In this document: positions 1-7,125 of the stretch, one piece after another | Layout: each line of letters opens with the position of its first letter | Position numbering within the stretch: position 1 is the first letter of the stretch | NCBI RefSeq assembly: GCF_000955955.1 | Contig: NZ_JYJG01000196.1 | Coordinates: 1 to 34,467 of the forward strand | Reading direction: 5' to 3' | Length of the DNA: 34,467 nt | Source of the DNA: Lentzea aerocolonigenes | GTDB lineage: Bacteria; Actinomycetota; Actinomycetes; Mycobacteriales; Pseudonocardiaceae | The notes under the pieces: generated by a model | What the model was told of the DNA's origin: nothing | Database searches by the model: none | Seen by the model: only the letters and a program-made list of their open reading frames with translations | Translations under genes and position numbers: made by a program

Positions 1-172
1 GCGCGTGAGCGCCCGGCCAACGAGCGCCAACCCACGCAACCCGACCACCACACGGCACCTCAGCGCCCACCCCCAGCAAGGCGACCACTCACCACCCCCA
101 AGACCACTCATCCCGCGATAAACGGTCATCACCACGATGAGCGGTCACTAGTGAGCAACGCGCACAAAAACG

Positions 173-203
173 CCGGGACCACCCTTCTTCAGGGTGGCCC
201 CGG
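173..203 (-). terminator. Strong hairpin terminator downstream of the transposase-domain gene
   Basis: A near-perfect inverted repeat has 13-base arms at 173-185 and 191-203, one mismatch (A178/C198) and a 5-base loop. It lies 45 bases past the stop of the minus-strand gene ending at 248, which is where an intrinsic terminator is expected. No long T-tract follows, as is common in actinomycetes. Positions 1-172 hold no gene I can support. Confidence 0.7.
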
Positions 204-247
204 CGACGATCAGGCGAAATCAGCCAGGCGAAACCAGCCAGCGAAAA

Positions 248-1009
248 TCAGCTGGCGGCCTTCGCAGCCCGACGGTCAGCCGCGTCCAGCACCGCGCGAA
301 TCCAGTCGATCTCGTCGGTCCCACAGGCACCCTCGGCCGCCGCACGACGCAGCCGAACCCAAAGCCCCAGGTCGGTCCACTCCTGGAACCTCCGGTGCAC
401 CGTCGGCACAGTCACACCGAACGACGCCGGCAGGTGCCGCCACGCACACCCGGACGACAAGACGAACACGATCGCCGTGAAGATCGCGCGGTTGCAGACC
501 CGGCCGCGGCCGCCACCCTGGCGGCGCACCTTGGCCGGCGGGATCAGCGGCTCGACCACAGCCCACAGATTGGGCGAGACCAGGCGTGACGAGAGCTGCT
601 CGATCACGTCACCACGGCCGGTCTCGCAGCTGTGCTCCGGCCACGAGGAGGTGCGCATCCAGGAGTCCTGGCGCGGCGCGGCGTCGGCGGGCCGGGTGTC
701 CTGGCGGGCGGACTCGGCGCGCTGGCGGGAGCGGAGCAGCGTGGCCAGGGCGGTGTCCTCGGCCGTGGTGCGGCGCTGGGGGACGGCGTAGGCCGAGTGC
801 TGCTGGGCGTGGCGGGCGATCTCGGCGCCGACCGTGCGGCGGAACGAGGGGTTGGCCGCCAGGCGCGGGTCCACGGGCTGGCCGTAGCGGGCCGGCACCT
901 GGCCGACCGGGGCCTGACGTGGGGGAAGAGGCCGTTGAGGCACTTGACGGGGCGGGACCTGCCGCGCGAGTCGCGGGTCCGGGGTGCGTGCGAACTGTGA
1001 GTCGGTCAT
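248..1009 (-). CDS. Proline/arginine-rich protein fused to an IS5/IS402-type OrfA (DUF4096) transposase domain
   Basis: A 253-residue protein in two parts. Residues 1 to about 120 are low-complexity and rich in Pro, Arg and Gln (repeated PPRQ/VP runs) and match no family I know. Residues from about 140 onward match the N-terminal helix-turn-helix half of IS5-family transposases: an LWAVVEPLIPP segment, the GGRGR stretch, FVLSSGCAWRHLP and TVHRRFQEW. The DDE catalytic half is absent, and the C-terminus (DEIDWIRAVLDAADRR) departs from the usual SVSVRAxxGG end, so it cannot transpose alone. The ATG at 1009 has a good ribosome site (GGAGGA, 8 bases away) and the gene has a strong terminator. It therefore looks like an expressed chimera or domesticated DNA-binding fragment rather than simple debris, but a degenerate IS remnant remains possible. 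Confidence 0.6.
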   Translation of the reverse strand: MTDSQFARTPDPRLARQVPPRQVPQRPLPPRQAPVGQVPARYGQPVDPRLAANPSFRRTVGAEIARHAQQHSAYAVPQRRTTAEDTALATLLRSRQRAESARQDTRPADAAPRQDSWMRTSSWPEHSCETGRGDVIEQLSSRLVSPNLWAVVEPLIPPAKVRRQGGGRGRVCNRAIFTAIVFVLSSGCAWRHLPASFGVTVPTVHRRFQEWTDLGLWVRLRRAAAEGACGTDEIDWIRAVLDAADRRAAKAAS

Positions 1010-1288
1010 GAGTTGGTCCTCCGCCAGGACTTTTCCGTCAGGTGACAGCGCTCACAGTAAGAAGGCGGCCAGAAAACAGGTAAGTAGGTAGACCGTAAAA
1101 GGCGATGAGCGGACGTGCGACGGCGATACACGGCCTCCCCTGTTGAGACGAGTGGACCACTGTCTGCGACGAACGGATAACCGGTCGGGTACCCCGAGCC
1201 ACGACAGAGTGGCGTCGACCGCTCACGGACAGCTCCACCACTGAGCGGTAATGATCCGGTCGTTGACGCGAGAAGTAACGTTCGAAGT
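1010..1288. other. Intergenic region, divergent promoters expected
   Basis: This 279-base gap separates two divergent genes. The minus-strand side holds the GGAGGA ribosome site of the transposase-domain gene. I found no tRNA, convincing repeat or conserved operator. Reading frames across it are poor in codon bias and look spurious. Confidence 0.5.
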
Positions 1289-2107
1289 GTGAAGCTTCTG
1301 GCCACCAGCGACCTGCACGTCTCCTACCAGGACAACCGTCACGTTGTAGAGGCGATCGCCTCACCTGACCCGGAGGACTGGCTGATCGTCGCCGGGGACA
1401 TCGGCGAGAAGTTCGCCGACGTCGAGTGGACGCTGCGGACCCTCACGCCGAAGTTCGGCAAGGTCGTCTGGTCGCCCGGCAACCACGAGCTCTGGACCAC
1501 CAAGGACGACGAGAACCAGGCGCGCGGCGAGATGCGCTACAAGCACTTGGTGGAGCTGTGCCGCAGCCTGGACGTGGTCACCCCGGAGGACCCCTACGAG
1601 GTGTTCCACGGGCCGAACGGTCCGGTCACTGTCTGTCCGCTGTTCCTCGGATACGACTACTCCTTTCGGCCGCACGGTGCCACGGACGTGAAATCGGCCC
1701 TCGAGATCGCGCACAAGGCCGGCGTGGTGTGCACGGACGAGTACTTCCTGCACCCCGACCCGTACCCGTCGCGTGAGGCGTGGTGCCAGGCACGCGTCGA
1801 GGAGACCGAGGAACGGCTCTCCCGGATCAGCGGACCGACCGTGCTGATCAACCACTACCCGCTCGTCCGCGACCCCACGTTCGTGCTGCGCTACCCCGAG
1901 TTCGCGCTGTGGTGCGGCACGACGCTGACCGCCGACTGGCACAAGCGCTTCAACGCCGTTGAGATGGTCTACGGCCACCTGCACATCCCGCGCACGACGC
2001 ACTACGACGGCGTGCGGTTCGACGAGGTCTCGCTCGGCTACCCGCGCGAGTGGAAGCCGCGCGGCACCACCCGGGTGAAGCTGCACGACGTGCTGCGGGA
2101 GTCATAA
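1289..2107 (+). CDS. Metallophosphoesterase (calcineurin-like)
   Basis: A 272-residue cytoplasmic calcineurin-like phosphoesterase with a complete dinuclear metal site: DLH near residues 8-10, GDIGE near 37, GNHE near 65, NHYPL near 187 and GHLHIP near 226. The start is GTG at 1289 with only a weak upstream ribosome site. The next gene, a phosphopantetheinyl transferase, begins 2 bases after this stop, and its ribosome site lies inside this gene. This metallophosphoesterase-PPTase pairing is recurrent in actinomycetes as I recall it. A role in coenzyme A/phosphopantetheine metabolism is tempting, but the substrate cannot be read from the sequence. Confidence 0.88.
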   Translation: MKLLATSDLHVSYQDNRHVVEAIASPDPEDWLIVAGDIGEKFADVEWTLRTLTPKFGKVVWSPGNHELWTTKDDENQARGEMRYKHLVELCRSLDVVTPEDPYEVFHGPNGPVTVCPLFLGYDYSFRPHGATDVKSALEIAHKAGVVCTDEYFLHPDPYPSREAWCQARVEETEERLSRISGPTVLINHYPLVRDPTFVLRYPEFALWCGTTLTADWHKRFNAVEMVYGHLHIPRTTHYDGVRFDEVSLGYPREWKPRGTTRVKLHDVLRES

Positions 2108-2109
2108 AA

Positions 2110-2748
2110 GTGCTGGAACAGCTTCTGCCCCCACCCATCGCGGCGGTGGAGCGGTACAACGACGAACAGCCGGTCGAGCTCTTCCCCGAGGAGGAGGCGC
2201 TGCTGGGCAACGCCGTCCCGAAGCGGAAGTTCGAGTTCGGCACGGCACGCTGGTGCGCCCGAGAGGCCATGAAGCGCCTGGGTGTCGCACCGGCGCCGAT
2301 CCTGCCCGGCCCGAAGCGCGAGCCGCTGTGGCCCGACGGTGTCGTCGGCAGCCTCACGCACTGCGCCGGTTTCCGGGCCGCGGCACTCGCGCTCAGCACC
2401 GACTTCCGGACGATCGGCATCGACGCCGAGCCGCACGGACCGGCGCCGGACGGCGTGCTGGAGGCCATCGCGATCCCGGCGGAGATCCGGCGGATGCCCG
2501 GCCTGAAGGTCGACGACCCGAAGATCTGCTGGGACCGGCTGCTGTTCAGCGCCAAGGAGTCGACCTACAAGGCCTGGTACCCGGTCACGCAGCGGTGGCT
2601 GGGCTTCGAGGACGCGGACATCACGCTCAACGCCGACGGCACCTTCTACTCGCGGATCCTGCTGCCGGACACCCCGATCGCCGGGTTCCACGGCCGCTGG
2701 CTGGTGCAGGGCGACGTGCTGATCACCGCCATCGCCGTCAGCGTGTAG
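2110..2748 (+). CDS. 4'-phosphopantetheinyl transferase (Sfp/EntD type)
   Basis: A 212-residue enzyme that moves phosphopantetheine from coenzyme A to a serine of carrier proteins in NRPS, PKS or fatty-acid systems. Family signatures are IGIDAEP (Mg-binding, near residue 106), WDRLLFSAKESTYKAW (the W-x-KES motif, near 144) and the GSLTHC segment near 86. I chose GTG 2110 because GGGAG sits 8 bases upstream and the protein then opens with LEQLLPPPI, as homologues do. An in-frame ATG at 2050 would lie inside the upstream gene. It could activate NRPSs elsewhere in the genome; the window also holds an orphan MbtH-like gene and a condensation-domain fragment, but no intact assembly line. Confidence 0.93.
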   Translation: MLEQLLPPPIAAVERYNDEQPVELFPEEEALLGNAVPKRKFEFGTARWCAREAMKRLGVAPAPILPGPKREPLWPDGVVGSLTHCAGFRAAALALSTDFRTIGIDAEPHGPAPDGVLEAIAIPAEIRRMPGLKVDDPKICWDRLLFSAKESTYKAWYPVTQRWLGFEDADITLNADGTFYSRILLPDTPIAGFHGRWLVQGDVLITAIAVSV

Positions 2749-2761
2749 ACGACGTGTAGAG
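2744..2761 (+). promoter_or_regulatory. Possible SARP operator: two heptamer repeats ahead of the amidohydrolase/ABC operon
   Basis: TGTAGAC (2744-2750) and TGTAGAG (2755-2761) are spaced by exactly 11 bases, like the three-repeat operators in the centre of the window. Eight bases later lies CAGACT (2770-2775), a poor -10. A start site about 7 bases on would fall at the ATG at 2783, which lacks a ribosome site, so a leaderless transcript is plausible. The first repeat overlaps the PPTase stop codon. With only two repeats, chance is not excluded. Confidence 0.4.
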
Positions 2762-2782
2762 CCGGTCACCAGACTCTCACTC

Positions 2783-3532
2783 ATGGTGACCCTCCCTCCA
2801 CTGCCCGCCGAGCGGCACGAGATCGGCATCGACGTCGACGTGCTGTTCGGCGCGGTCCCGAACCGGCAGCTCGACGCGTCGCTGGACGCGGTCGCCCGCC
2901 AGCAGGAAAGCCACGGGATCCGGCGCGGCCTGCTGTGCTCGTTGCGCGGCGCGTTGTTCGACGTCTGTTCCGGCAACGACGAGACGCGCAAGGCGACTGA
3001 GCTGCAAAGACGGTTCGCACCGGTGGGCACTGTCGACATCAGGGACGCCCTGGGCGCGGAGGACGAGATCAGCAGGCTCGCCGAGTCCGGCGTGAAGATC
3101 GTCAGGTTGTTCCCGCCGGAGCAGTGGGCCGAGCCCGGCTCCCCCGGCCTCGCGGCGATCATCGACACCGCCGTCGGCCACGACCTGGTGCTGCTCACGA
3201 GCGGCGACTTCAGCCAGTTCTGGCGGCCGTTCGCGGACAAGGGCGCGCGGGTGTGCTTCCTCGACGTCCACGCCTACCGGGTCGCGGACTTCGTGGTGAC
3301 GGCCCGCCGTGAGCCCGGTTTCGTGGCCTCGACCCGGATGCTGGTCGGCCCTGACTCGATCGAGCGGATCGCCGGCGAGGTCGGCGCACACCACCTCGCG
3401 TACGGGTCGCGCGCGCCCATGCACGATGTCATGCCGTCAGCACTCCGTCTGCGCATGGCGGGTCTCACGAAGCAGGAGTGGCGACAGGTGGCCTGCGGAA
3501 CGGCTTCGGCCTGGCTGGGAGAAGAACTGTGA
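2783..3532 (+). CDS. Amidohydrolase-fold protein lacking the metal site (probable pseudoenzyme)
   Basis: A 249-residue protein whose layout follows the amidohydrolase-2 TIM barrel, e.g. SGVKIVRLFPPEQW near residue 103, where active members have GVKI/GVRLFP strands. The usual N-terminal HxH metal motif is replaced by IDVDVLFG near 15-22, and the C-terminal LFGTD is replaced by LAYGSRAP, so metal-dependent hydrolysis seems unlikely. The next gene, overlapping by 4 bases, is an intact amidohydrolase, which suggests a regulatory or structural partner. Start is ATG 2783 with no ribosome site. It heads a five-gene operon ending at 7125. The substrate is unknown; the sugar transporter downstream suggests a carbohydrate-linked one. 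Confidence 0.6.
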   Translation: MVTLPPLPAERHEIGIDVDVLFGAVPNRQLDASLDAVARQQESHGIRRGLLCSLRGALFDVCSGNDETRKATELQRRFAPVGTVDIRDALGAEDEISRLAESGVKIVRLFPPEQWAEPGSPGLAAIIDTAVGHDLVLLTSGDFSQFWRPFADKGARVCFLDVHAYRVADFVVTARREPGFVASTRMLVGPDSIERIAGEVGAHHLAYGSRAPMHDVMPSALRLRMAGLTKQEWRQVACGTASAWLGEEL

Positions 3533-4269
3533 TCATCGACGTCCACGCGCACGCCGGACCGTGGTTCTTCGCCACGGACGTCGGTGCCGCCGAGCTCAAC
3601 CTCACGCTGATGGACCGCTACGGCATCGACCGCCAGATCGTCTCCGCGTCGGAGGCCGTCACCTACGACATGGTGTCCGGCAACAGGTGGATGGCCGAGG
3701 TCCTCGTCGCGCACCCGCGCCTGCTCGGCTACGTGGTGATCAACCCCAACGACCTCGCGGCCGGCGCGGAAGAGCTCGAGAAGTACCTGCCGACCGGCCG
3801 GTTCGTCGGCGTCAAGATCCACACCACCTACCCCGGCCAGACGCTGCTGTCGAAGGCGATCCAGGACACCATGGCGCTCGCCGCCGAAGCCGGGCTGCCG
3901 GTCCTGGTGCACACCTGGGACGAGTCGGTGCTCGGCCTGGTCGACGTCCTCGAACGCCATCCGGACCTGCGCGTGATCGCCGGGCACATGGGCGGACCGG
4001 CGTGGCGGACCGCGGTCGAGGCAGCGACCCGCACCGACCGGCTCTACCTCGAACCGTGCTGCTCGATCACCGACGCGGGCCGCTACCGGTACGCGCTCGA
4101 CCGGGTGCCGCTTCCGCAGATGCTGTTCGGCACGGACAGCACGCTGGTCGATCCGGCGATCGCACTGGGCGTCGTGATGGACGCGGGACTGAGTGAGGAC
4201 GAGTACGAACACGTCATGTGGCGCAACGCCTCGCGCCTCTTCGGCATCAGAACGGAACAGCCCGCATGA
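3529..4269 (+). CDS. Amidohydrolase family protein (metal-dependent TIM barrel)
   Basis: A 246-residue amidohydrolase-2-like hydrolase. The metal ligands are present: HAH in IIDVHAHAG (residues 6-8), His in VLVHTWD near 125, His in VIAGHMGG near 150, and Asp in LFGTDS near 203. GVKIHTTYPG near 94 is the usual strand-loop. GTG 3529 forms a GTGA overlap with the previous stop and has GGGAG upstream, so the two genes are translationally coupled. It is coupled in turn to the sugar-binding lipoprotein gene by an ATGA overlap. A likely job is hydrolysis or decarboxylation of the compound imported by the downstream transporter, but the substrate cannot be read. Confidence 0.8.
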   Translation: MIIDVHAHAGPWFFATDVGAAELNLTLMDRYGIDRQIVSASEAVTYDMVSGNRWMAEVLVAHPRLLGYVVINPNDLAAGAEELEKYLPTGRFVGVKIHTTYPGQTLLSKAIQDTMALAAEAGLPVLVHTWDESVLGLVDVLERHPDLRVIAGHMGGPAWRTAVEAATRTDRLYLEPCCSITDAGRYRYALDRVPLPQMLFGTDSTLVDPAIALGVVMDAGLSEDEYEHVMWRNASRLFGIRTEQPA

Positions 4270-5492
4270 GGAGAACGGCAGCCTTTGTCGCAGTTGCCCT
4301 GGCCGCGACCCTGACCGGGTGCGGCTCGCAGTCCGACGACGCCGTGACGTTGTGGATGTACCCGGTGATCGCCGACCAGACGCAGAGCCGGGCGTACTGG
4401 CAGAAGGTCGAGGCGGGGTTCGAGGCCGAGCACGGGGTGCGGCTCCGCGTCGAGCTGCAGCCGTGGAAGGGCAGGGAGCAGAAGCTCGGTGCCGCGCTGA
4501 TGGCGGGCAACGGACCGGACGTCGTGCTGCTGCAGCCGGACCTGATTCCCCAGTACGTGGAGGAGAAGGCGCTGCTGCCGGTGAGCGAGGTGCTGACCGG
4601 CGGCGAACACACCTACCGGCCGTCCGCGGTCGACGCGCTGACCGTGCAGGGCGAGGTCTACGGGCTGCCGCTGTACCAGACCGTCACGACGACGGTGTAC
4701 AACCGGAAGCTGTTCGCGGAGGCCGGGATCACCGACCTGCCGGACACCTGGGACGAGGTGAAGGCGGCGGCGCCGAAGCTGGCCGCGCACGGCATCCCGA
4801 TCCTCGACTACGCGGGTTCCACCGAGGAGACGCTCAACATGACCTTCTACCCGCTGCTGTGGCAGGCGGGCGGGACGGTGTTCAACTCCGACGGCACGAA
4901 GAGTGCTTTCTCGTCACCGCAAGGGGTCGAGGCGCTGAGGTTCCTCGTCGACCTGAAGGCGATGGGTGGCTTGCCGCGTGACGCCGCGACGAAGCGCTCA
5001 GAGCTCGTCGACGACGCCGTGGTCGGCGGCCGGGCCGCGATGGCGCACGCGATGGTCTCCTCGACCGCGCGCAACGTCGTCAACACGATCGGCGCGGCGA
5101 ACACCGTCGTCGGCGCTCCCCTGCGCGGCCGCAAGCAGGTGACGTTCGGGCAGCCCGGCGCGTTGTCGCTGCTGCGCAAGGCGAAGAACCCGGAGGCGGC
5201 GAAGAAGTTCCTCTCCTACATGACCTCGCCGAAGGTGGTCGAGGAGCTGAGCGTGCAGTCCGGTTACTTCCTGCCGTGGACGGACGCGTCGCCGCCGGTC
5301 GTCGACGAGGTGGACAAGGGCTTCGCTCAGGCGTTGCCGACCGCACGGGCCGGCGACGCGCATCCGCAGGCGCGCAAGGCGATGGCGCTGCTGGCACCGC
5401 ACCTGCAGGCCGCGCTGCTCGGCACGAGGACACCGGAGCAGGCGCTGGCCGACGCGGCGGGAGAGGTCGACGCGTTGCTGCAGAAGCGATGA
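4266..5492 (+). CDS. ABC sugar transporter, substrate-binding lipoprotein
   Basis: A 408-residue extracytoplasmic solute-binding protein of the carbohydrate (family 1, MalE/UgpB-like) class. It has a lipoprotein signal: MRRT, a hydrophobic core, then LTGC with Cys19 as the lipidation site. Other family features are GNGPDVVLLQPDLIP near 82, YGLPLYQT near 136 and an Ala/Lys-rich C-terminal helix with EAAKKFLSYMTS. Its ATG overlaps the preceding stop (ATGA) and its stop overlaps the next ATG (ATGA). With the two permeases it forms an importer that lacks its own ATPase, so a shared MsiK-type ATPase encoded elsewhere probably powers it. Confidence 0.92.
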   Translation: MRRTAAFVAVALAATLTGCGSQSDDAVTLWMYPVIADQTQSRAYWQKVEAGFEAEHGVRLRVELQPWKGREQKLGAALMAGNGPDVVLLQPDLIPQYVEEKALLPVSEVLTGGEHTYRPSAVDALTVQGEVYGLPLYQTVTTTVYNRKLFAEAGITDLPDTWDEVKAAAPKLAAHGIPILDYAGSTEETLNMTFYPLLWQAGGTVFNSDGTKSAFSSPQGVEALRFLVDLKAMGGLPRDAATKRSELVDDAVVGGRAAMAHAMVSSTARNVVNTIGAANTVVGAPLRGRKQVTFGQPGALSLLRKAKNPEAAKKFLSYMTSPKVVEELSVQSGYFLPWTDASPPVVDEVDKGFAQALPTARAGDAHPQARKAMALLAPHLQAALLGTRTPEQALADAAGEVDALLQKR

Positions 5493-6304
5493 GACGACTG
5501 CGTGAGCTGTTGACGGTACTGGCGTTCCTGCTGCCGGTGCTGGTGTTGTTCGGCGCGTTCCGGTTCCTGCCGATGCTGGGCGCGGCCGGGCTGAGCGTCA
5601 CGGACTACCGGCCCGGCGGTGACTTCGAGTTCGTCGGCGCCGAGAACTACGCCGGGCTGTTCGAGGACCAGTACTTCCTGGCGAGCCTGCGCACGACGCT
5701 GACCTACGTCGCGATCTACGTGCCGTTGATCCTCGTGGTGGCGCTCGGAACGGCTCTGTTGCTGCACTCGGTGCCGTGGGGGCGCGGGTTCTTCCGGGCC
5801 GCGTTGTTCGCGCCGTACGTGACGAGCCTGGTGCTCAGCGGCGTGATCTGGAAGTGGCTGTTCGAGCCCGCCGGACTGCTGCAGGACCCGTCGACGGTGC
5901 TGCCCGCGCTGGCGATCGTCGGCGTGTGGAAGGGCTTCGGCTACGCGATGCTGATCCTGCTCGCGGGCATCAGGAACGTCCCGGCCGACTGCCTGGAAGC
6001 GGCCACAGTGGACGGTGCAAACGTTTGGCAGCGGTTCCGGCACATGCTGTTGCCGTCGCTGCGGCCCGCGATGTTCTTCGTCGTCGTGGTGGAGACCATC
6101 GGCGCGTTCCAGGTGTTCGACCTGATCTACGTGATGACGACCGGCGGTCCGGTGCGGGCCAGCTACACGCTCGCTTACGCGGTGTACCAGTACGGTTTCA
6201 CGTACTTCGAGGTCGGCAAGGCCGCGGCGGCCGGGCTGGCGTTGTGGGCCATCGTGCTGCTGGTGTCGCTGACTCAGCGGCGTGCGTTCGAACGGAACCC
6301 GTGA
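5489..6304 (+). CDS. ABC sugar transporter permease 1 (MalF/UgpA-like)
   Basis: A 271-residue inner-membrane permease of the carbohydrate-uptake type with about six hydrophobic segments, beginning at residues 6-28. The EAA loop that contacts the ATPase reads EAATVDGANVWQRFRHMLLP near 173-192. The ATG at 5489 overlaps the lipoprotein stop, and its own stop overlaps the next ATG by one base (TGATG). The pairing with a MalG-like permease and a family 1 binding protein makes the assignment firm, although the sugar is unknown. Confidence 0.92.
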   Translation: MRRLRELLTVLAFLLPVLVLFGAFRFLPMLGAAGLSVTDYRPGGDFEFVGAENYAGLFEDQYFLASLRTTLTYVAIYVPLILVVALGTALLLHSVPWGRGFFRAALFAPYVTSLVLSGVIWKWLFEPAGLLQDPSTVLPALAIVGVWKGFGYAMLILLAGIRNVPADCLEAATVDGANVWQRFRHMLLPSLRPAMFFVVVVETIGAFQVFDLIYVMTTGGPVRASYTLAYAVYQYGFTYFEVGKAAAAGLALWAIVLLVSLTQRRAFERNP

Positions 6305-7125
6305 TGCCCACTCAGTTCCGGAGACACAGCCGGGTCGGGCTCACCGTGCTGCTCGCGATCGTGTCGCTGGTCGCGGTCGGGCCGTTCGTGCTGATGGTGG
6401 TCGTGGCGTTGACACCTCGCCTCTCGCCGACGCTCCCCTACGCGTGGCCCAGCTCGTTGACCTTGGACAACATCGCCGGCCTGCTGTCGACGGAGAGCTT
6501 CCTGCGGTGGACGGGCAACACGGTGATCTACTCGGCGGTGTCGGTAGTCGCCGTGCTGCTGTCGGCGTCGATGGCCGGTTATGTGTTCGCGCGCAAGCGT
6601 TTTCCCGGCCGGGACGCACTGCTGTGGTCGTTGCTGTCGACGCTGATGGTGCCGTTCCACGCGGTGCTGATGCCATCGGTGGTGATCATCCAGCTGCTCG
6701 GCTGGGCGGACACCTACTGGGGGTTGATCATCCCGACGCTGGCCAACGCGCAGGCCGTGCTGTTGCTGCGGCAGTTCATCCGCGCGCTGCCGGACGAGGT
6801 GTTCGACGCGGCCAGGATCGACGGCGCGGGCGACTGGCGGATCTACTGGAACATCGTGCTGCCGTTGTGCCGGCCGGTGCTCGGCACCCTGGCCGTGTTC
6901 GTGTTCCTGTGGCACTGGAACGACTTCCTGTGGCCGCTGGTGGTCGCGGGCGGCGGCGAGACCAGCACGTTGACGGTCGGTCTGGCCACGCTGGAGGCCG
7001 GGCATCTCACGCTGCCCGAGCTGATGTCCGCGGCGACCGTGACCGGTGTGCCGTGTCTGCTGGTGTTCCTGCTGGTGCAGCGCAGGCTCGTCAGCACCGT
7101 CAGCTTCGCCGGTCCGGGACGCTGA
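6304..7125 (+). CDS. ABC sugar transporter permease 2 (MalG/UgpE-like)
   Basis: A 273-residue membrane permease, partner of the preceding gene. About six membrane segments are visible, with the EAA-type loop DAARIDGAGDWRIYWNIVLP near 173-192 and the typical FLWHWNDFLWPL. ATG 6304 follows the upstream stop with a one-base overlap; GTG 6301 is an alternative. The last 26 bases overlap the convergent regulator gene ending at 7100, so the operon and the regulator share their 3' ends and no separate terminator is present. Confidence 0.92.
   Translation: MPTQFRRHSRVGLTVLLAIVSLVAVGPFVLMVVVALTPRLSPTLPYAWPSSLTLDNIAGLLSTESFLRWTGNTVIYSAVSVVAVLLSASMAGYVFARKRFPGRDALLWSLLSTLMVPFHAVLMPSVVIIQLLGWADTYWGLIIPTLANAQAVLLLRQFIRALPDEVFDAARIDGAGDWRIYWNIVLPLCRPVLGTLAVFVFLWHWNDFLWPLVVAGGGETSTLTVGLATLEAGHLTLPELMSAATVTGVPCLLVFLLVQRRLVSTVSFAGPGR

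Noticed and set aside
1..172. Possible mobile-element end or origin
   Set aside because: Short scattered ACTCA/TGAG repeats only; no inverted terminal repeat or target duplication could be identified.
1006..1305. Reading frames across the gap between the transposase-domain gene and the metallophosphoesterase gene
   Set aside because: Codon usage is unlike the neighbours, there is no ribosome site, and they overlap the promoter region.
2038..3240. Long minus-strand frame over the PPTase and first amidohydrolase-fold genes
   Set aside because: Antisense shadow; the plus strand has well-supported protein motifs.
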